NCBI GenBank assembly: GCA_964368495.1
Contig: CAYJAJ010000017.1
Location: 1-32,359 of the forward strand
Length of the DNA: 32,359 nucleotides
Source of the DNA: CALVGQ01 sp964368495
Lineage (GTDB): Bacteria > Bacillota_I > Bacilli_A > Erysipelotrichales > Erysipelotrichaceae
Direction of reading: 5' to 3'
How positions within the stretch are numbered: the first letter of the stretch is position 1; each line of letters opens with the position of its first letter. The notes under the pieces are model-generated. The model saw only the letters and a list, made by a program, of their open reading frames with translations, was not told where the DNA came from and made no database searches. This document shows positions 6,418-15,717 of this stretch, one piece after another. A program made the translations under genes and the position numbers.

Positions 6418-7972
6418 TTTTATCTCTTATTTTTATTGTTAATAACCCTATTCCAATTAACGAAAACATAATGCCTAAACTAATTACATAATTTTTCGAA
6501 TTTTCTCCAGTATCAGGCAAGTTACTCTCTGTATAATTAATTACTTCAATAATTAAAGAACTTGCTTCTTCTGAGTTAATCAATAAATTAGGATATCCCG
6601 GTAATAGTTCACCCGTATGTTCATCATATTCTGCAATAAGCGAAAAATAACGAGGTGCGGTATTTAATACATAACCTGTTGGTGGAGTTATTTCATGAAG
6701 ATAGTATTTGACATCACTGTTAAGGCCGATTATATCTACTGATCCAGCAGTTATTATTGCTGTTTTCGCGTTATCATAGCTGCTAGGAGCCATAATGTAC
6801 TCACTATCTGAATTCTTTATAAAACTAAGTGCATTTGTAGGATTTCCATGAGCGTCAGTTGTCAATTTTTCATCCAGTGTTATACAGAATTCTGCTCCTT
6901 CAAGTTGTGTGGATGCGCTATTCAATTTGACGATATTCACTTTGAAACTTGTACTTTCGGTAACACTTGTTGGGGTAGTTCCTGTTGAAGATGCATTTTG
7001 AGGATTATTGCTATAAGAAAGTGATGCACTGTTATCATTTGTACCTGAAGGGTTAATCACTGCATTTTCATTTAGTGTTGCCGAGAATCCACTAATCAGC
7101 TTATCTGAAGAGCTTATTATTTCATCATTAACTAAAGACAAAATATCAATATCCACTGTAAATGAATTTCTTAAAGGAGATTGATCAGTTACCGTATAGT
7201 ATGAATTTGGGATAGTAATTGTACCAGATGATACCTCGGCTTTTAAGATTAAATCATTATTAAAAGTTAACCCTTCATCTAATGTGTCAGTTATTATATA
7301 ACTATATTCTGTATATCCCGTTGTAATTGGAACTGTTGTTTGAATTTGATAAATCACATTATCACCAACGGCATGATCAGAATATTTAGTAAATGCATCA
7401 TCATTTTCATGATAGACAAACTTTTCAAGTGAAGGAACATCGAGTTTAGGATGAATTGTCGCTGTAGGATTGACAACTGTCAAAGATACAAGTGCTGTTA
7501 TTGGACTGTGATTATCTGCTCTTTCTCCTTTACCAGCAACAACATAATATCCAGCTATATTAAGTGGTATTTCTGCATGTTGTCCAACAGCAGTTCCGCT
7601 GCCTGTTGGGGTTACAGCAGGATCAACATCAATAAAATTATTGTAAATATGTGTTGAAAAATCATATAGTTCTGAATCTGTACGAGATGGATCACTCAAC
7701 CACTTTAGAAGTTCTTCTTCACTGAGCATATCTTCTCCTTCAGGTGTGTAGCTTACCTCAAGACAAGTTTCAGGATTAAAGAAATACGCTCCATCATTAT
7801 TTTCTACACTTTCAAATAATAGATAGGCATTGTACTGGTTTCCATTTATTGAAACTGCGTCATTTGTATTTTCTACTGAAATACTATAACTATTTGCATA
7901 TATTAAAACATTGGTTATATTAGCGATGATAGTAATCGCTAAAAAAGTGATGAATAATTTTACAAATTTCAT
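6404..7972 (-). CDS. LPxTG-anchored SpaA-like major pilin
   Basis: A 522-residue surface protein: signal peptide (about 1-27), extracellular isopeptide-type pilin domains, then LPDTG at 485-489, a hydrophobic helix and a basic tail. ATIHPKLDVPSLEK near 180 stands where pilin-motif lysines occur, and YYLHEITPPTGYVL near 427 is a clear E-box, the glutamate used for intramolecular isopeptide bonds and pilin incorporation. These features fit a backbone pilin polymerised by the sortase encoded just downstream. AAGGAG supports the start, which overlaps the adhesin gene stop by 4 nt (ATGA). Assignment as backbone rather than ancillary subunit is inference from the E-box and gene order. Confidence 0.88.
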   Translation of the reverse strand: MKFVKLFITFLAITIIANITNVLIYANSYSISVENTNDAVSINGNQYNAYLLFESVENNDGAYFFNPETCLEVSYTPEGEDMLSEEELLKWLSDPSRTDSELYDFSTHIYNNFIDVDPAVTPTGSGTAVGQHAEIPLNIAGYYVVAGKGERADNHSPITALVSLTVVNPTATIHPKLDVPSLEKFVYHENDDAFTKYSDHAVGDNVIYQIQTTVPITTGYTEYSYIITDTLDEGLTFNNDLILKAEVSSGTITIPNSYYTVTDQSPLRNSFTVDIDILSLVNDEIISSSDKLISGFSATLNENAVINPSGTNDNSASLSYSNNPQNASSTGTTPTSVTESTSFKVNIVKLNSASTQLEGAEFCITLDEKLTTDAHGNPTNALSFIKNSDSEYIMAPSSYDNAKTAIITAGSVDIIGLNSDVKYYLHEITPPTGYVLNTAPRYFSLIAEYDEHTGELLPGYPNLLINSEEASSLIIEVINYTESNLPDTGENSKNYVISLGIMFSLIGIGLLTIKIRDKNAKY

Positions 7973-9633
7973 ATTTTTCTCCTTGTTAGATATAAAAAAG
8001 TAATAGATGCTGTTACAAGAACGGTTGATATCATTATAATCAATTGTGAGTATCCTCCAGTTTCTGGCAACAAAATAGCACTTTCTTCTTTTAAAGTGTT
8101 AATCAATGTCATATCATTTGAGTTAGTCTGGGTTGTTAATTCAAATAAATCACTAACATCAGCATTGTCTTTTAAGACAGAAACTTCTTGAAGCGTATAG
8201 GTGGATGTTGGTGAAAGCTCATAAAATGTATAGGAAAATTCATTGTTCGCATCCAAAGTAATTGGAGTTCCATAAGCTACATCATCCTGAAACAGTTGAA
8301 AAACTGCAGAATAACCTTCAGTTTCCATTTCTGTTTTATCAGAATTAAACCACAATTTATTTACTTTAATTGAAATATTAGTTATTGGAGTTGGTAAATC
8401 TGATATAAAATCATCCCGATGACTTTCTGCAGATATAGTAATATCATCAGCAATAATCGTACCATTTAAATTTTGTGTTGCATTGAATTTTATCCCTTCT
8501 GCAAGTATACTACCGTGAAGTAATGATGCTGTTATTGATGTTTCGGTGTTGGGAAGATAATTGTAAAAATTCCAGAGCACTCTACCATTTATAAAAGTAG
8601 TTGTTTCACTTAGTGGTAAATTATTGCCATCTACAGAAATAAGACTTATCGGTAGATTGAGTTGAGAAATCTCTTCACAATCAACATTGATTACTACCGC
8701 GCTTTTATTTGAACTGGATAATCCTTTTATTCCAAAATACCTTAAGCTAGAAAGCTCTGTTGCAGTGGTGTTATATACACCTCCTGAATTTGAATCAGTG
8801 AGCTCAATATAGCTTTCATCAACACTTCCAGCAGATGAATTTAAGTTTTCCGTTATGTTGAATGTATTGGTAGCACTTAATGATTGCGATAGATTTTGCA
8901 TATCATTTTTTAAAGTATTCAAATCAATGAATTCAGTATCCCCATCTTTCCAAACTATTTTTGGTTTATCTAACTTTCTTCCATTTATAGCGATTGCATT
9001 CCCATTATCAACTAAATCAGTTGAATTTGAATTTCCAACCACCAACACATGTGTTTGTGATGATGCACTTCCTGAATTCACTTGTGTATAATTTAAAATA
9101 TAACTCAGTTCATCAGTAATGTTGTTAGTTCCAAAATTCGCATTGGCATGCAACTTATTTGCTAAAATATTTCCATTTGTGTGGGCATTTAATACTACTT
9201 CATCAAAACCAACTATATGAAAGCTTCCTGCAATTCCTAATGGACTTTCACTATTGTAATATGGAGTTAAAGTAAAACTACTTGGAGGTGGACTTAAAAT
9301 TATTGGGTCGTTATGATTTGAAATAGGATCGTCAATTTTTTGACTTAATTCAGATTTTTTTTCTTGCTTTGACTCCAAATAAGTTGTGACATTGCTTGTA
9401 AATAAACTAGTTTCAACTGATGTTGATAGTTGTGAAAAACTTCCTGATGTCAATTGCTCATCTGAAGTCGTTGTTTGTTGTTGGCTAGTTGATGAAACCT
9501 CATATTCATTGCTTTGAGACTTTGTATTCGTTGCATCATTTTGTGAGGAATTATTGCTATACACTATTTTTGGACTTATTAAAAATACTACAGCGCATAA
9601 GCAAGTCAGTATATAAAAAATGGTTTTTTTCAT
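7969..9633 (-). CDS. LPxTG surface adhesin, choice-of-anchor-A plus Cna-B domain
   Basis: A 554-residue wall-anchored protein, first gene of the pilus operon. Order: signal peptide (1-26), a Ser/Thr/Gln/Asn-rich linker (about 27-110), a beta-rich region (about 125-395) opening PLGIAGSFHIVGFDEVVL and matching the choice-of-anchor-A family, a Cna-B-like domain (about 400-500; VNKLWFNSD to YTLQEVSV), then LPETG at 522-526, a membrane helix and TRRKI. Choice-of-anchor-A domains are frequent in surface and pilus-tip adhesins, but their ligands are mostly unknown. Being first, with one Cna-B domain, it is best read as tip or ancillary pilin. The start has AGAAAGGTG upstream; the promoter is not clear. 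Confidence 0.87.
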   Translation of the reverse strand: MKKTIFYILTCLCAVVFLISPKIVYSNNSSQNDATNTKSQSNEYEVSSTSQQQTTTSDEQLTSGSFSQLSTSVETSLFTSNVTTYLESKQEKKSELSQKIDDPISNHNDPIILSPPPSSFTLTPYYNSESPLGIAGSFHIVGFDEVVLNAHTNGNILANKLHANANFGTNNITDELSYILNYTQVNSGSASSQTHVLVVGNSNSTDLVDNGNAIAINGRKLDKPKIVWKDGDTEFIDLNTLKNDMQNLSQSLSATNTFNITENLNSSAGSVDESYIELTDSNSGGVYNTTATELSSLRYFGIKGLSSSNKSAVVINVDCEEISQLNLPISLISVDGNNLPLSETTTFINGRVLWNFYNYLPNTETSITASLLHGSILAEGIKFNATQNLNGTIIADDITISAESHRDDFISDLPTPITNISIKVNKLWFNSDKTEMETEGYSAVFQLFQDDVAYGTPITLDANNEFSYTFYELSPTSTYTLQEVSVLKDNADVSDLFELTTQTNSNDMTLINTLKEESAILLPETGGYSQLIIMISTVLVTASITFLYLTRRKI

Positions 9634-9760
9634 TGTTTCACCTTTCTCAATTATTTTGAATACACTATATTTTATTCATCTTATATAAGTGGTGTAGGGC
9701 AAAAAGGAGAGTATGCTTTTCTTATCTTCTTTAAAATATAAAACTATTTAAATTTATAAT

Positions 9761-9814
9761 AAAATTAAAAACACCAAGGATTTCAGCTACATTTGTAGCG
9801 TTAATTTGGTGTTT
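9761..9814 (-). terminator. Terminator of tRNA-Arg with a nested double stem
   Basis: Outer arms AAACACCAA (9769-9777) and TTGGTGTTT (9806-9814) pair perfectly and enclose an inner hairpin GCTAC-ATTT-GTAGC (9786-9799). Read on the minus strand the outer stem runs into a T-rich tract (9761-9768). It lies 48 nt after the tRNA 3' end. The plus strand also has T-rich sequence after the stem, so it may work both ways. The nested shape is less usual than a simple hairpin. Confidence 0.7.
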
Positions 9815-9861
9815 ATTTTATACAGATTTATTGACACATTTGTGACCTCTATTATTTATGA

Positions 9862-9938
9862 TGGCGTGCTCGACAGGACTTGAACCTGCAACCTTCTGAA
9901 TCGGAATCAGATGCGCTATCCAATTGCGCCACGAGCAC
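9862..9938 (-). tRNA. tRNA-Arg, anticodon CCG
   Basis: A 77-nt cloverleaf including an encoded CCA. The acceptor arms GTGCTCG and CGAGCAC pair fully, discriminator G. The anticodon stem TCTGA/TCAGA encloses loop TTCCGAT with anticodon CCG (bases 9904-9902), reading the Arg codon CGG. The T-arm carries GTTCAAGTC. An AT-rich region with TATAAT-like boxes precedes it (about 9950-9962). Confidence 0.97.
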
Positions 9939-10007
9939 ACAACTAATGTATTATATTATATCATACAATTACTATTAAAAAATACTTGTCTTTACTATTA
10001 TGGGGTA

Positions 10008-10016
10008 TGCTATAAT
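10008..10016 (+). promoter_or_regulatory. Extended -10 promoter of the FemX-like gene
   Basis: TGCTATAAT is an extended -10 element about 27 nt before the start codon. A -35-like TTGTCT exists at 9986 but the 19-nt spacing is poor, so the extended -10 probably carries recognition. Confidence 0.65.
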
Positions 10017-10042
10017 AAATAGAGTTAATTTGGAGGTACCCC

Positions 10043-11242
10043 ATGCGCGTCAATTGGAATATGAATGAAATAGAATTTGATCAATTTGTGTTGAATCATC
10101 CCACTAGCCATTATGCTAAAACCGCTATGTGGGCAAAGGTAAAGAATTTTCAAGAAAACTATAAAGTAGTTTTAAGCGGATTATTTCAAGAAGAAAACTT
10201 AGTAGCAACAGCCCTACTATTAATAAAGAGAAAATGGGGTGTACGTTATGGATATATTCCTTGGGGTATTTGCACTGATTTTGATAATCTAGAATATGTA
10301 CAAAAATACTGCGCATACATAAAGGAATATGCAATTAAAAATAAATTGGCTTTTGTTAAAATGGAATTGAATGTTGTTCATGATAGTAAAAGCAAACAAT
10401 TAATTTCACTGCTTAGTAACAGTGGATTTAAACATAAAGGATTTGGTTATGGATATGACGGAAGTTGGTTTAACCGCTACACTTTAATTATTGATATTGA
10501 ACCACCTTATGAGGAAATATACTCACAATTTACCAAAGCTAGACATTCTAAAATAAATAAATCAAACAAATACAGTATCTACACTAAAGTTGCTACAAAA
10601 CAACAAGTCGATGTGCTTTGTAGATTAGAAAAAGATTTAGCTGATACCAAAGGATTTAAGCCACATAGCCCTTCTTTTTTCGAAAATATCATCGAGAGTT
10701 TTCCTAATCATCATGTTTATGCCATAACTACCTTAGACATCAAACAATCATTAGAAAATATCAAAACAGAAATGACTCATAAGAAATATATCAAAGATAT
10801 TAAGGCAAAAGCTGATAAAGAAAAAACTTATAATGAATTATTAAAACTACAAGAAAAACATGGCGACACTGTAGATATTGCGGCTGCACTATTTTTATAT
10901 GATAAACAAACAAGCTGGGATTTATATTTATATAAATGCAGTGACTTTAACTTTGTTAATGGAACTGATAAAATGCATTTATTTATGATTGAAGAAATGA
11001 AAAATCGCGGTGTTAAAAATTATGATATGGTTGGGTTTTCTGGTTCAACTAGCCCTGACGATCCTTATTATGGACTGTATTTATACAAATCCTCTTTCGG
11101 AAGTCAAATAGTTGAATACATTGGGGAATTTAATCTTGTTTTAAATCCAACATTAAAAAGTCTTTTTGACAAGTTAGATCGAATTTATCGTAAAATTAGA
11201 AGAAAAATGAATTATTTCTTAAATAAAAGACGCTCTAATTAA
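10043..11242 (+). CDS. FemAB/FemX-family peptidoglycan bridge aminoacyltransferase
   Basis: A 399-residue cytosolic enzyme of the family that transfers amino acids from aminoacyl-tRNA to the peptidoglycan stem peptide on lipid II. Features are two GNAT-like halves, the early SHYAKTAMWAKVK and GYIPWG motifs, TKARHSKINKSNK near 170, and a Lys/Glu-rich helical stretch (about 231-275) matching the paired-helix coiled coil of FemA that contacts tRNA. The end MVGFSGSTSPDDPYYGLYLYKSSFG matches the conserved C-terminal motif. GGAGG lies 6 nt before the ATG. It is alone on its strand between an extended -10 promoter and a strong terminator. The amino acid added cannot be read from sequence. Confidence 0.93.
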   Translation: MRVNWNMNEIEFDQFVLNHPTSHYAKTAMWAKVKNFQENYKVVLSGLFQEENLVATALLLIKRKWGVRYGYIPWGICTDFDNLEYVQKYCAYIKEYAIKNKLAFVKMELNVVHDSKSKQLISLLSNSGFKHKGFGYGYDGSWFNRYTLIIDIEPPYEEIYSQFTKARHSKINKSNKYSIYTKVATKQQVDVLCRLEKDLADTKGFKPHSPSFFENIIESFPNHHVYAITTLDIKQSLENIKTEMTHKKYIKDIKAKADKEKTYNELLKLQEKHGDTVDIAAALFLYDKQTSWDLYLYKCSDFNFVNGTDKMHLFMIEEMKNRGVKNYDMVGFSGSTSPDDPYYGLYLYKSSFGSQIVEYIGEFNLVLNPTLKSLFDKLDRIYRKIRRKMNYFLNKRRSN

Positions 11243-11250
11243 AACTAGTT

Positions 11251-11280
11251 AAAAAACAATCAATATGTGATTGTTTTTTT
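11251..11280. terminator. Bidirectional Rho-independent terminator
   Basis: AAAAAACAATCA (11251-11262) and TGATTGTTTTTT (11268-11279) form a 12-bp stem around loop ATATG, with T tracts on both strands. It closes the FemX-like gene on the plus strand and can close the MATE gene (stop at 11305) on the minus strand. Confidence 0.88.
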
Positions 11281-11304
11281 GTTCAGATTAAGGACATTCG
11301 TGTT

Positions 11305-12657
11305 TTAATTTCCGATTTCTTTTCTTACTTTCTTAAATGCGAATAATAAAAATATACCTTGAGCAATTACTGCAATTGTCCATGTGATTGGATAAGAGAC
11401 ATATATCGTCTCTAATGAGTTAAATTTTTGAAATACTGTTACAAGCCAAAGAACCCGAATACCACATACGCCTAATAACGAGATGATCATGGGTGCAACC
11501 GAGTTGCCAAGACCCCGAATAACGCCACACAAGACATCCATTATTCCGCATATGAAATAAAGAACGCTTATAATGGAAAGACGAATCATACCATATTCAA
11601 TAACTTGTAAATCTGATGTATAAAGTGATAACAAAGTTTCACCAAAAACATAAGCAAGTACACCCAGTAATAATCCCACTCCACTAACAATGACCATGCA
11701 GTATAAAGTTACCTTTTTAATTCGATTAAAATTCTTTGCACCAAAATTTTGGCTAGTGAAACTTAATGAGGTTTGGTATATCGCATTCATTGCAATATAA
11801 ACAAATCCTTCAATATTTCCAGCAGCAGTATTACCAGCCATAACAGTAGATCCAAATGAATTGACCGATGACTGTATTAGCACATTGGATAAGCTAAAAA
11901 CGATCCCTTGAAAACCAGCAGGAAGACCTATTTTCATCATTTGAAATAATTTATCTTTTGAAATGGTTAATTTGTGTTTTGTTAAACGAATTGGTCCATC
12001 ACTTCGCATCAATGAGTTTGTAATAAATAAGGCAGATATTACCTGGGAAATCGCTGTAGCTAAAGCAACACCAGCAACACCCATGTTAAAATTAACAACG
12101 AAAATTAAGTTCAACACAACATTAATAACACCAGAAATCGCTAGATAATAAAGTGGTCTTCTTGTATCACCAACTGCTCTAAGCACCGCAGATCCAAAAT
12201 TATAAACCATAAATGCAGGCATACATAAAAAATAGATGCGCATATATAACACCGATTGATCAATGACATCATTTGGTGTTCCCATAAGTTCAAGTAAGGG
12301 TTTTGAAAAAAAGAACCCGACAAAAATCATCAATACCCCACCAATTAAAGCAACCTTAAGTGAAGTGTGAACTGTCTCTTCAACATCATCATGTTGATTA
12401 GCCCCAATAAAGCGTGCGACCAATACATTTGTCCCTATAGATAATCCTACAAATAAATTTATAAGAAGATTAATCAACGCTCCCGTAGACCCAACAGCAG
12501 CCAATGCTGTTGCTCCACTGTATTTTCCAACTACAATGATGTCTGCAGCATTAAAAAATAACTGCAGTAACCCTGACAAGATCAACGGTAAAGCATATAT
12601 AAATAACTTGTTCAATATTGAACCATGAATCATATCAACCGAATACGTCCGCTTCAT
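11305..12657 (-). CDS. MATE-family multidrug exporter
   Basis: A 12-helix transporter of the MATE family, which uses Na+ or H+ gradients to export cationic drugs and metabolites. Signatures include LPLILSGLLQLFFNAADIIV in helix 1, NVLVARFIGA, and the mirrored half starting GLPAGFQGIVFSLSNVL. An ATG at 12669 has no ribosome binding site, whereas the ATG at 12657 follows GGGAGA by 4 nt, giving 450 residues and the start MKRTYSVDMIHGSI. A TATAAT at 12694-12689 may be its -10, with only a weak -35. Substrate unknown. The RpiR-type regulator gene lies just upstream on the same strand. Confidence 0.93.
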   Translation of the reverse strand: MKRTYSVDMIHGSILNKLFIYALPLILSGLLQLFFNAADIIVVGKYSGATALAAVGSTGALINLLINLFVGLSIGTNVLVARFIGANQHDDVEETVHTSLKVALIGGVLMIFVGFFFSKPLLELMGTPNDVIDQSVLYMRIYFLCMPAFMVYNFGSAVLRAVGDTRRPLYYLAISGVINVVLNLIFVVNFNMGVAGVALATAISQVISALFITNSLMRSDGPIRLTKHKLTISKDKLFQMMKIGLPAGFQGIVFSLSNVLIQSSVNSFGSTVMAGNTAAGNIEGFVYIAMNAIYQTSLSFTSQNFGAKNFNRIKKVTLYCMVIVSGVGLLLGVLAYVFGETLLSLYTSDLQVIEYGMIRLSIISVLYFICGIMDVLCGVIRGLGNSVAPMIISLLGVCGIRVLWLVTVFQKFNSLETIYVSYPITWTIAVIAQGIFLLFAFKKVRKEIGN

Positions 12658-12724
12658 AAAATCTCCCATTAATTTTTAAGTATATCCTATTATAGTTAAA
12701 AAAAAAAGAAAAAAGAATCATTTC

Positions 12725-13516
12725 TTAATTTTGGAAATCATTATTTTCTTCTTTCATTCGACTAACATAGTTTTGTACAATTATTCCCTTTATTAAATGA
12801 AGTTGAATTGAAGAAGAAACTGCATTTTTAATCTTTGGATACAACAGCACTTCATCAAAAAGGTCATCTGCCTTCATTTGCTCATTGCTAGTAATCAATA
12901 TGATTTTAGGTTTATCGTTTTTATTAAACTTTGTTTTATGAAAGTTCGTAGTAAAATACATTCCAGCTGAAGAAAAAATTATAATCAAATCTTCAGAATT
13001 TGTTTTCTTAATATAGTCATTTTGTTGTTGAAAAGAAATTTTTGTAGTTATTTTTTTATTTAAGATTAATAAATCATTTTGAAGGCCTAATGCCACTGTT
13101 TCAGCATTTAGCAACCCAAATGCTGCAATCTTGTTGTATTTGAACAAATCATCAACGATTCGTTTTATAGCATTTAAATCTAAATTATCTTTTATTAATT
13201 GTATATTTTCTTGAACACTATCAATATACAACATTGTATTTTCACAAATATCACCACTACTTGTGATGTAATGAAACTGATTCGTTGATATTTCCATCAA
13301 TTCCTTTAATTCATTAAAATCCCTTAATCCGATTTCCCTACAAAAACGACTTATCGAACTATTTGATACATAACAAATTTTGGCAAGTTCAATGATGTTT
13401 AAATCTCGTACTTCATCAATTTTTTCTAAAATGGTATTCGCTATCTTACAATTAGTTTCATCTTCACTAGTACTACTTAATACAGATAGAAGTAAAATTT
13501 TTAGTTTGTTTTTCAT
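12725..13516 (-). CDS. RpiR/MurR-family transcriptional regulator
   Basis: A 263-residue two-domain regulator: an N-terminal helix-turn-helix (LAKICYVSNSSISRFCREIG, with DFNELKE after it) and a C-terminal SIS sugar-phosphate-binding domain (about 120-250, with KIAAFGLLNAETVALGLQ and EDLIIIFSSAG). Such proteins sense phosphosugars. An upstream ATG at 13570 is rejected because AAGGAG sits 7 nt before the ATG at 13516. It has its own promoter right after the eno terminator. Its target is not evident: the MATE gene lies downstream and the glycolytic operon upstream, so either could be controlled. Confidence 0.9.
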   Translation of the reverse strand: MKNKLKILLLSVLSSTSEDETNCKIANTILEKIDEVRDLNIIELAKICYVSNSSISRFCREIGLRDFNELKELMEISTNQFHYITSSGDICENTMLYIDSVQENIQLIKDNLDLNAIKRIVDDLFKYNKIAAFGLLNAETVALGLQNDLLILNKKITTKISFQQQNDYIKKTNSEDLIIIFSSAGMYFTTNFHKTKFNKNDKPKIILITSNEQMKADDLFDEVLLYPKIKNAVSSSIQLHLIKGIIVQNYVSRMKEENNDFQN

Positions 13517-13541
13517 TGATTTACTCCTTATCTTTTTATCT

Positions 13542-13570
13542 ATTATATTAAAAATAATAAGCATAATCAA
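13542..13570 (-). promoter_or_regulatory. Sigma-A promoter of the RpiR-type gene
   Basis: Minus strand TTGATT (13570-13565), 17-nt spacer, TATAAT (13547-13542), about 25 nt before the start codon. It begins immediately after the eno terminator, separating the regulator from the glycolytic operon. Confidence 0.8.
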
Positions 13571-13573
13571 ATA

Positions 13574-13607
13574 AAAAGCAAATGCTCCTTATTTAGCATT
13601 TGCTTTT
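13574..13607 (-). terminator. Terminator of the pgk-tpiA-eno operon
   Basis: AAGCAAATGCT (13576-13586) and AGCATTTGCTT (13595-13605) pair over 11 bp, extendable with A-T pairs, around an 8-nt loop. On the minus strand the stem is followed by a T-rich tail. It begins 6 nt after the enolase stop. Confidence 0.9.
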
Positions 13608-13613
13608 ATCTTT

Positions 13614-14906
13614 TTAAATATTGTAAAAACAGTCTTTTCCTTGATACTCTGCAATCGCACCTAATTCATCCTCAATACGAATTAATTGATTATATTTAGC
13701 AATACGATCTGTTCTGCTCATTGAACCAGTTTTAATTTGTCCAGCATTAAGTCCTACTGCAATATCTGCAATTGTTGTATCTTCAGTTTCACCTGAGCGA
13801 TGAGAAACAACACAAGTATAACCTGCTTTCTTTGCCATTTCGATTGCATCAAATGTTTCAGTTAATGTACCGATTTGATTTACTTTAATTAATATTGAAT
13901 TTGCAATTCCTTTTTCAATACCTTCTTTTAATATTTTAGGATTAGTTACAAACAAATCATCTCCAACTAATTGAATTTTTTCACCCAATCGATCAGTTAA
14001 TTTTTTCCAACCGGCCCAATCACTTTCACCAAGACCATCTTCAATTGATACAATTGGATATTTTTCAATCCAATTTTCATACATTTCAATCATTTCATCT
14101 GTTGTTTTAACGCCCTGACCAGATTTTTTTAGTTCGTACATTCCTGTTTCTTTATTATGGAATTCAGATGCAGCAACATCCATCGCGATACAAACATCTT
14201 TTTTCAAAGCATATCCTGCTGCCTCAATTGCTTCAACAATTAATTTTAATGGTTCTTCATTTCCTTCATTGCAACTTGGTGCAAATCCACCTTCATCACC
14301 AACGTTGGTGTTATATCCTTTATCTTTTAAAACCTTACGTAGCTTATGGAAGATTTCTGCACCCATTTGTATTGCTTCTTTAACACTTTTAGCACCTACT
14401 GGCATAATCATGAATTCTTGGAAATCAACTGTCGAATCAGCATGACTACCACCATTGACTACATTCATCATCGGTACTGGTAATGTCTTACCATTAAATC
14501 CACCAAAATATTTGTATAACGGCATTCCATAAAAATCAGCAGCTGCATAAGCACACGCTAATGATACACCTAGTATTGCATTTGCACCTAACTTTGACTT
14601 TGTTTCTGTTCCATCAAGTTCAATCATAATTTTATCAATTGCATTTTGATCAGTAACATCAATACCAATTAATGCATCTGCAATAAAATCATTCACATTA
14701 GTTACTGCTTTTAAAACACCTTTTCCCATAAATCTTTCTTTATCGCCATCACGTAATTCAAGTGCTTCTCTTTCTCCAGTTGATGCTCCTGATGGAACCA
14801 TTGCACGACCGAATGATCCAGACTCTGTTGTAACTTCAACTTCAATTGTTGGATTTCCGCGAGAATCCATTACCTCACGAGCGTAAACATCTAATATATA
14901 TGGCAT
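13614..14906 (-). CDS. eno: Enolase (phosphopyruvate hydratase)
   Basis: Converts 2-phosphoglycerate to phosphoenolpyruvate in glycolysis; cytosolic, Mg-dependent, often also found on Gram-positive surfaces. The 430-residue length is standard. Motifs include AREVMDSRGNPTIEVEV at the N-terminus, the acid/base region GDEGGFAPS, metal ligands in IAMDVAASE, SIEDGLGE and VGDDLFVTNP, the catalytic lysine in LIKVNQIGT, and SHRSGETEDTTIADIAVG. AAGGAGG lies upstream of the ATG. It is last in pgk-tpiA-eno, 64 nt after tpiA with no clear promoter between, and ends at a strong terminator. Confidence 0.99.
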   Translation of the reverse strand: MPYILDVYAREVMDSRGNPTIEVEVTTESGSFGRAMVPSGASTGEREALELRDGDKERFMGKGVLKAVTNVNDFIADALIGIDVTDQNAIDKIMIELDGTETKSKLGANAILGVSLACAYAAADFYGMPLYKYFGGFNGKTLPVPMMNVVNGGSHADSTVDFQEFMIMPVGAKSVKEAIQMGAEIFHKLRKVLKDKGYNTNVGDEGGFAPSCNEGNEEPLKLIVEAIEAAGYALKKDVCIAMDVAASEFHNKETGMYELKKSGQGVKTTDEMIEMYENWIEKYPIVSIEDGLGESDWAGWKKLTDRLGEKIQLVGDDLFVTNPKILKEGIEKGIANSILIKVNQIGTLTETFDAIEMAKKAGYTCVVSHRSGETEDTTIADIAVGLNAGQIKTGSMSRTDRIAKYNQLIRIEDELGAIAEYQGKDCFYNI

Positions 14907-14970
14907 TTCAATTTTCCTCCTTCACCATTATTATTGACTATTCAATTTAAGATTAAACTAAAACACAACT

Positions 14971-15714
14971 TTATTTCGTTGCATTAATTATTGCTTCAAA
15001 TGAATCTGTTTTCAATGATGCGCCTCCAATTAAAGCCCCATCAATATCTTCCATTAACATGTATTCTTTAATGTTGTCAGGCTTTACTGAACCACCGTAC
15101 TGAATACGTACTTTATCTGCAGCTTCATCCCCATACATCAAGCGAACTTGATCACGCACAATATGACAACAGTTTTGAGCAATTTCTTTTGTTGCTGATT
15201 TACCAGTACCGATAGCCCAGATTGGTTCATATGCAAGAACAATGGTTTCAATGCATTTTGGACATAAATTTGCAAGACCACCACTTAACTGTGAGCGGAT
15301 CACTTCCTCAGTTTGTCCTGCATCAAATTGCTCTTCTGTTTCACCGATACATAAAATAGGTGTGATGTTTGCATTAAGCAAACGCTTCGCTTTTTTATTC
15401 ACTGTTTCATCAGTTTCATTAAACATTTGACGTCGTTCAGAATGACCAATAATACAATGAGTTACATTAAGCTCTTCTAGCATTGGTACACTAACTTCAC
15501 CTGTGAACGCACCATTGTCTTCATAATGACAGTTTTCTGCAGCAATAATCAACTGTTTTGCAGTCGTAGTACAATCTTTAAGAGCTGTAAATGGAACTCC
15601 TACACCGTAATCAGCTGCATCATGTAATTTTGGTTCAATCTCTTTAATAAATGATACTGCTTCAGCACAAGTTTTGTTCATTTTCCAGTTTCCTACAATT
15701 ATTGGTTTTCTCAT
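14971..15714 (-). CDS. tpiA: Triosephosphate isomerase
   Basis: Interconverts dihydroxyacetone phosphate and glyceraldehyde 3-phosphate. It has the usual 247 residues and all catalytic residues: Lys11 in GNWKMNKT, His91 in IIGHSERRQ, Glu163 in AYEPIWAIGTGKSAT, and the phosphate loop YGGSVKPDN with GALIGGASL near the end. The start lies 3 nt after the pgk stop, with AGGA about 10 nt upstream inside the pgk end, so translation is probably coupled to pgk. Confidence 0.99.
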   Translation of the reverse strand: MRKPIIVGNWKMNKTCAEAVSFIKEIEPKLHDAADYGVGVPFTALKDCTTTAKQLIIAAENCHYEDNGAFTGEVSVPMLEELNVTHCIIGHSERRQMFNETDETVNKKAKRLLNANITPILCIGETEEQFDAGQTEEVIRSQLSGGLANLCPKCIETIVLAYEPIWAIGTGKSATKEIAQNCCHIVRDQVRLMYGDEAADKVRIQYGGSVKPDNIKEYMLMEDIDGALIGGASLKTDSFEAIINATK

Positions 15715-15717
15715 GTT

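Noticed and set aside
9862..11242. A functional link between tRNA-Arg and the neighbouring FemX-like gene, which uses aminoacyl-tRNA
   Set aside because: The two are divergent with separate promoters, the tRNA is an ordinary cloverleaf, and arginine is not a usual bridge residue; adjacency alone is not evidence.
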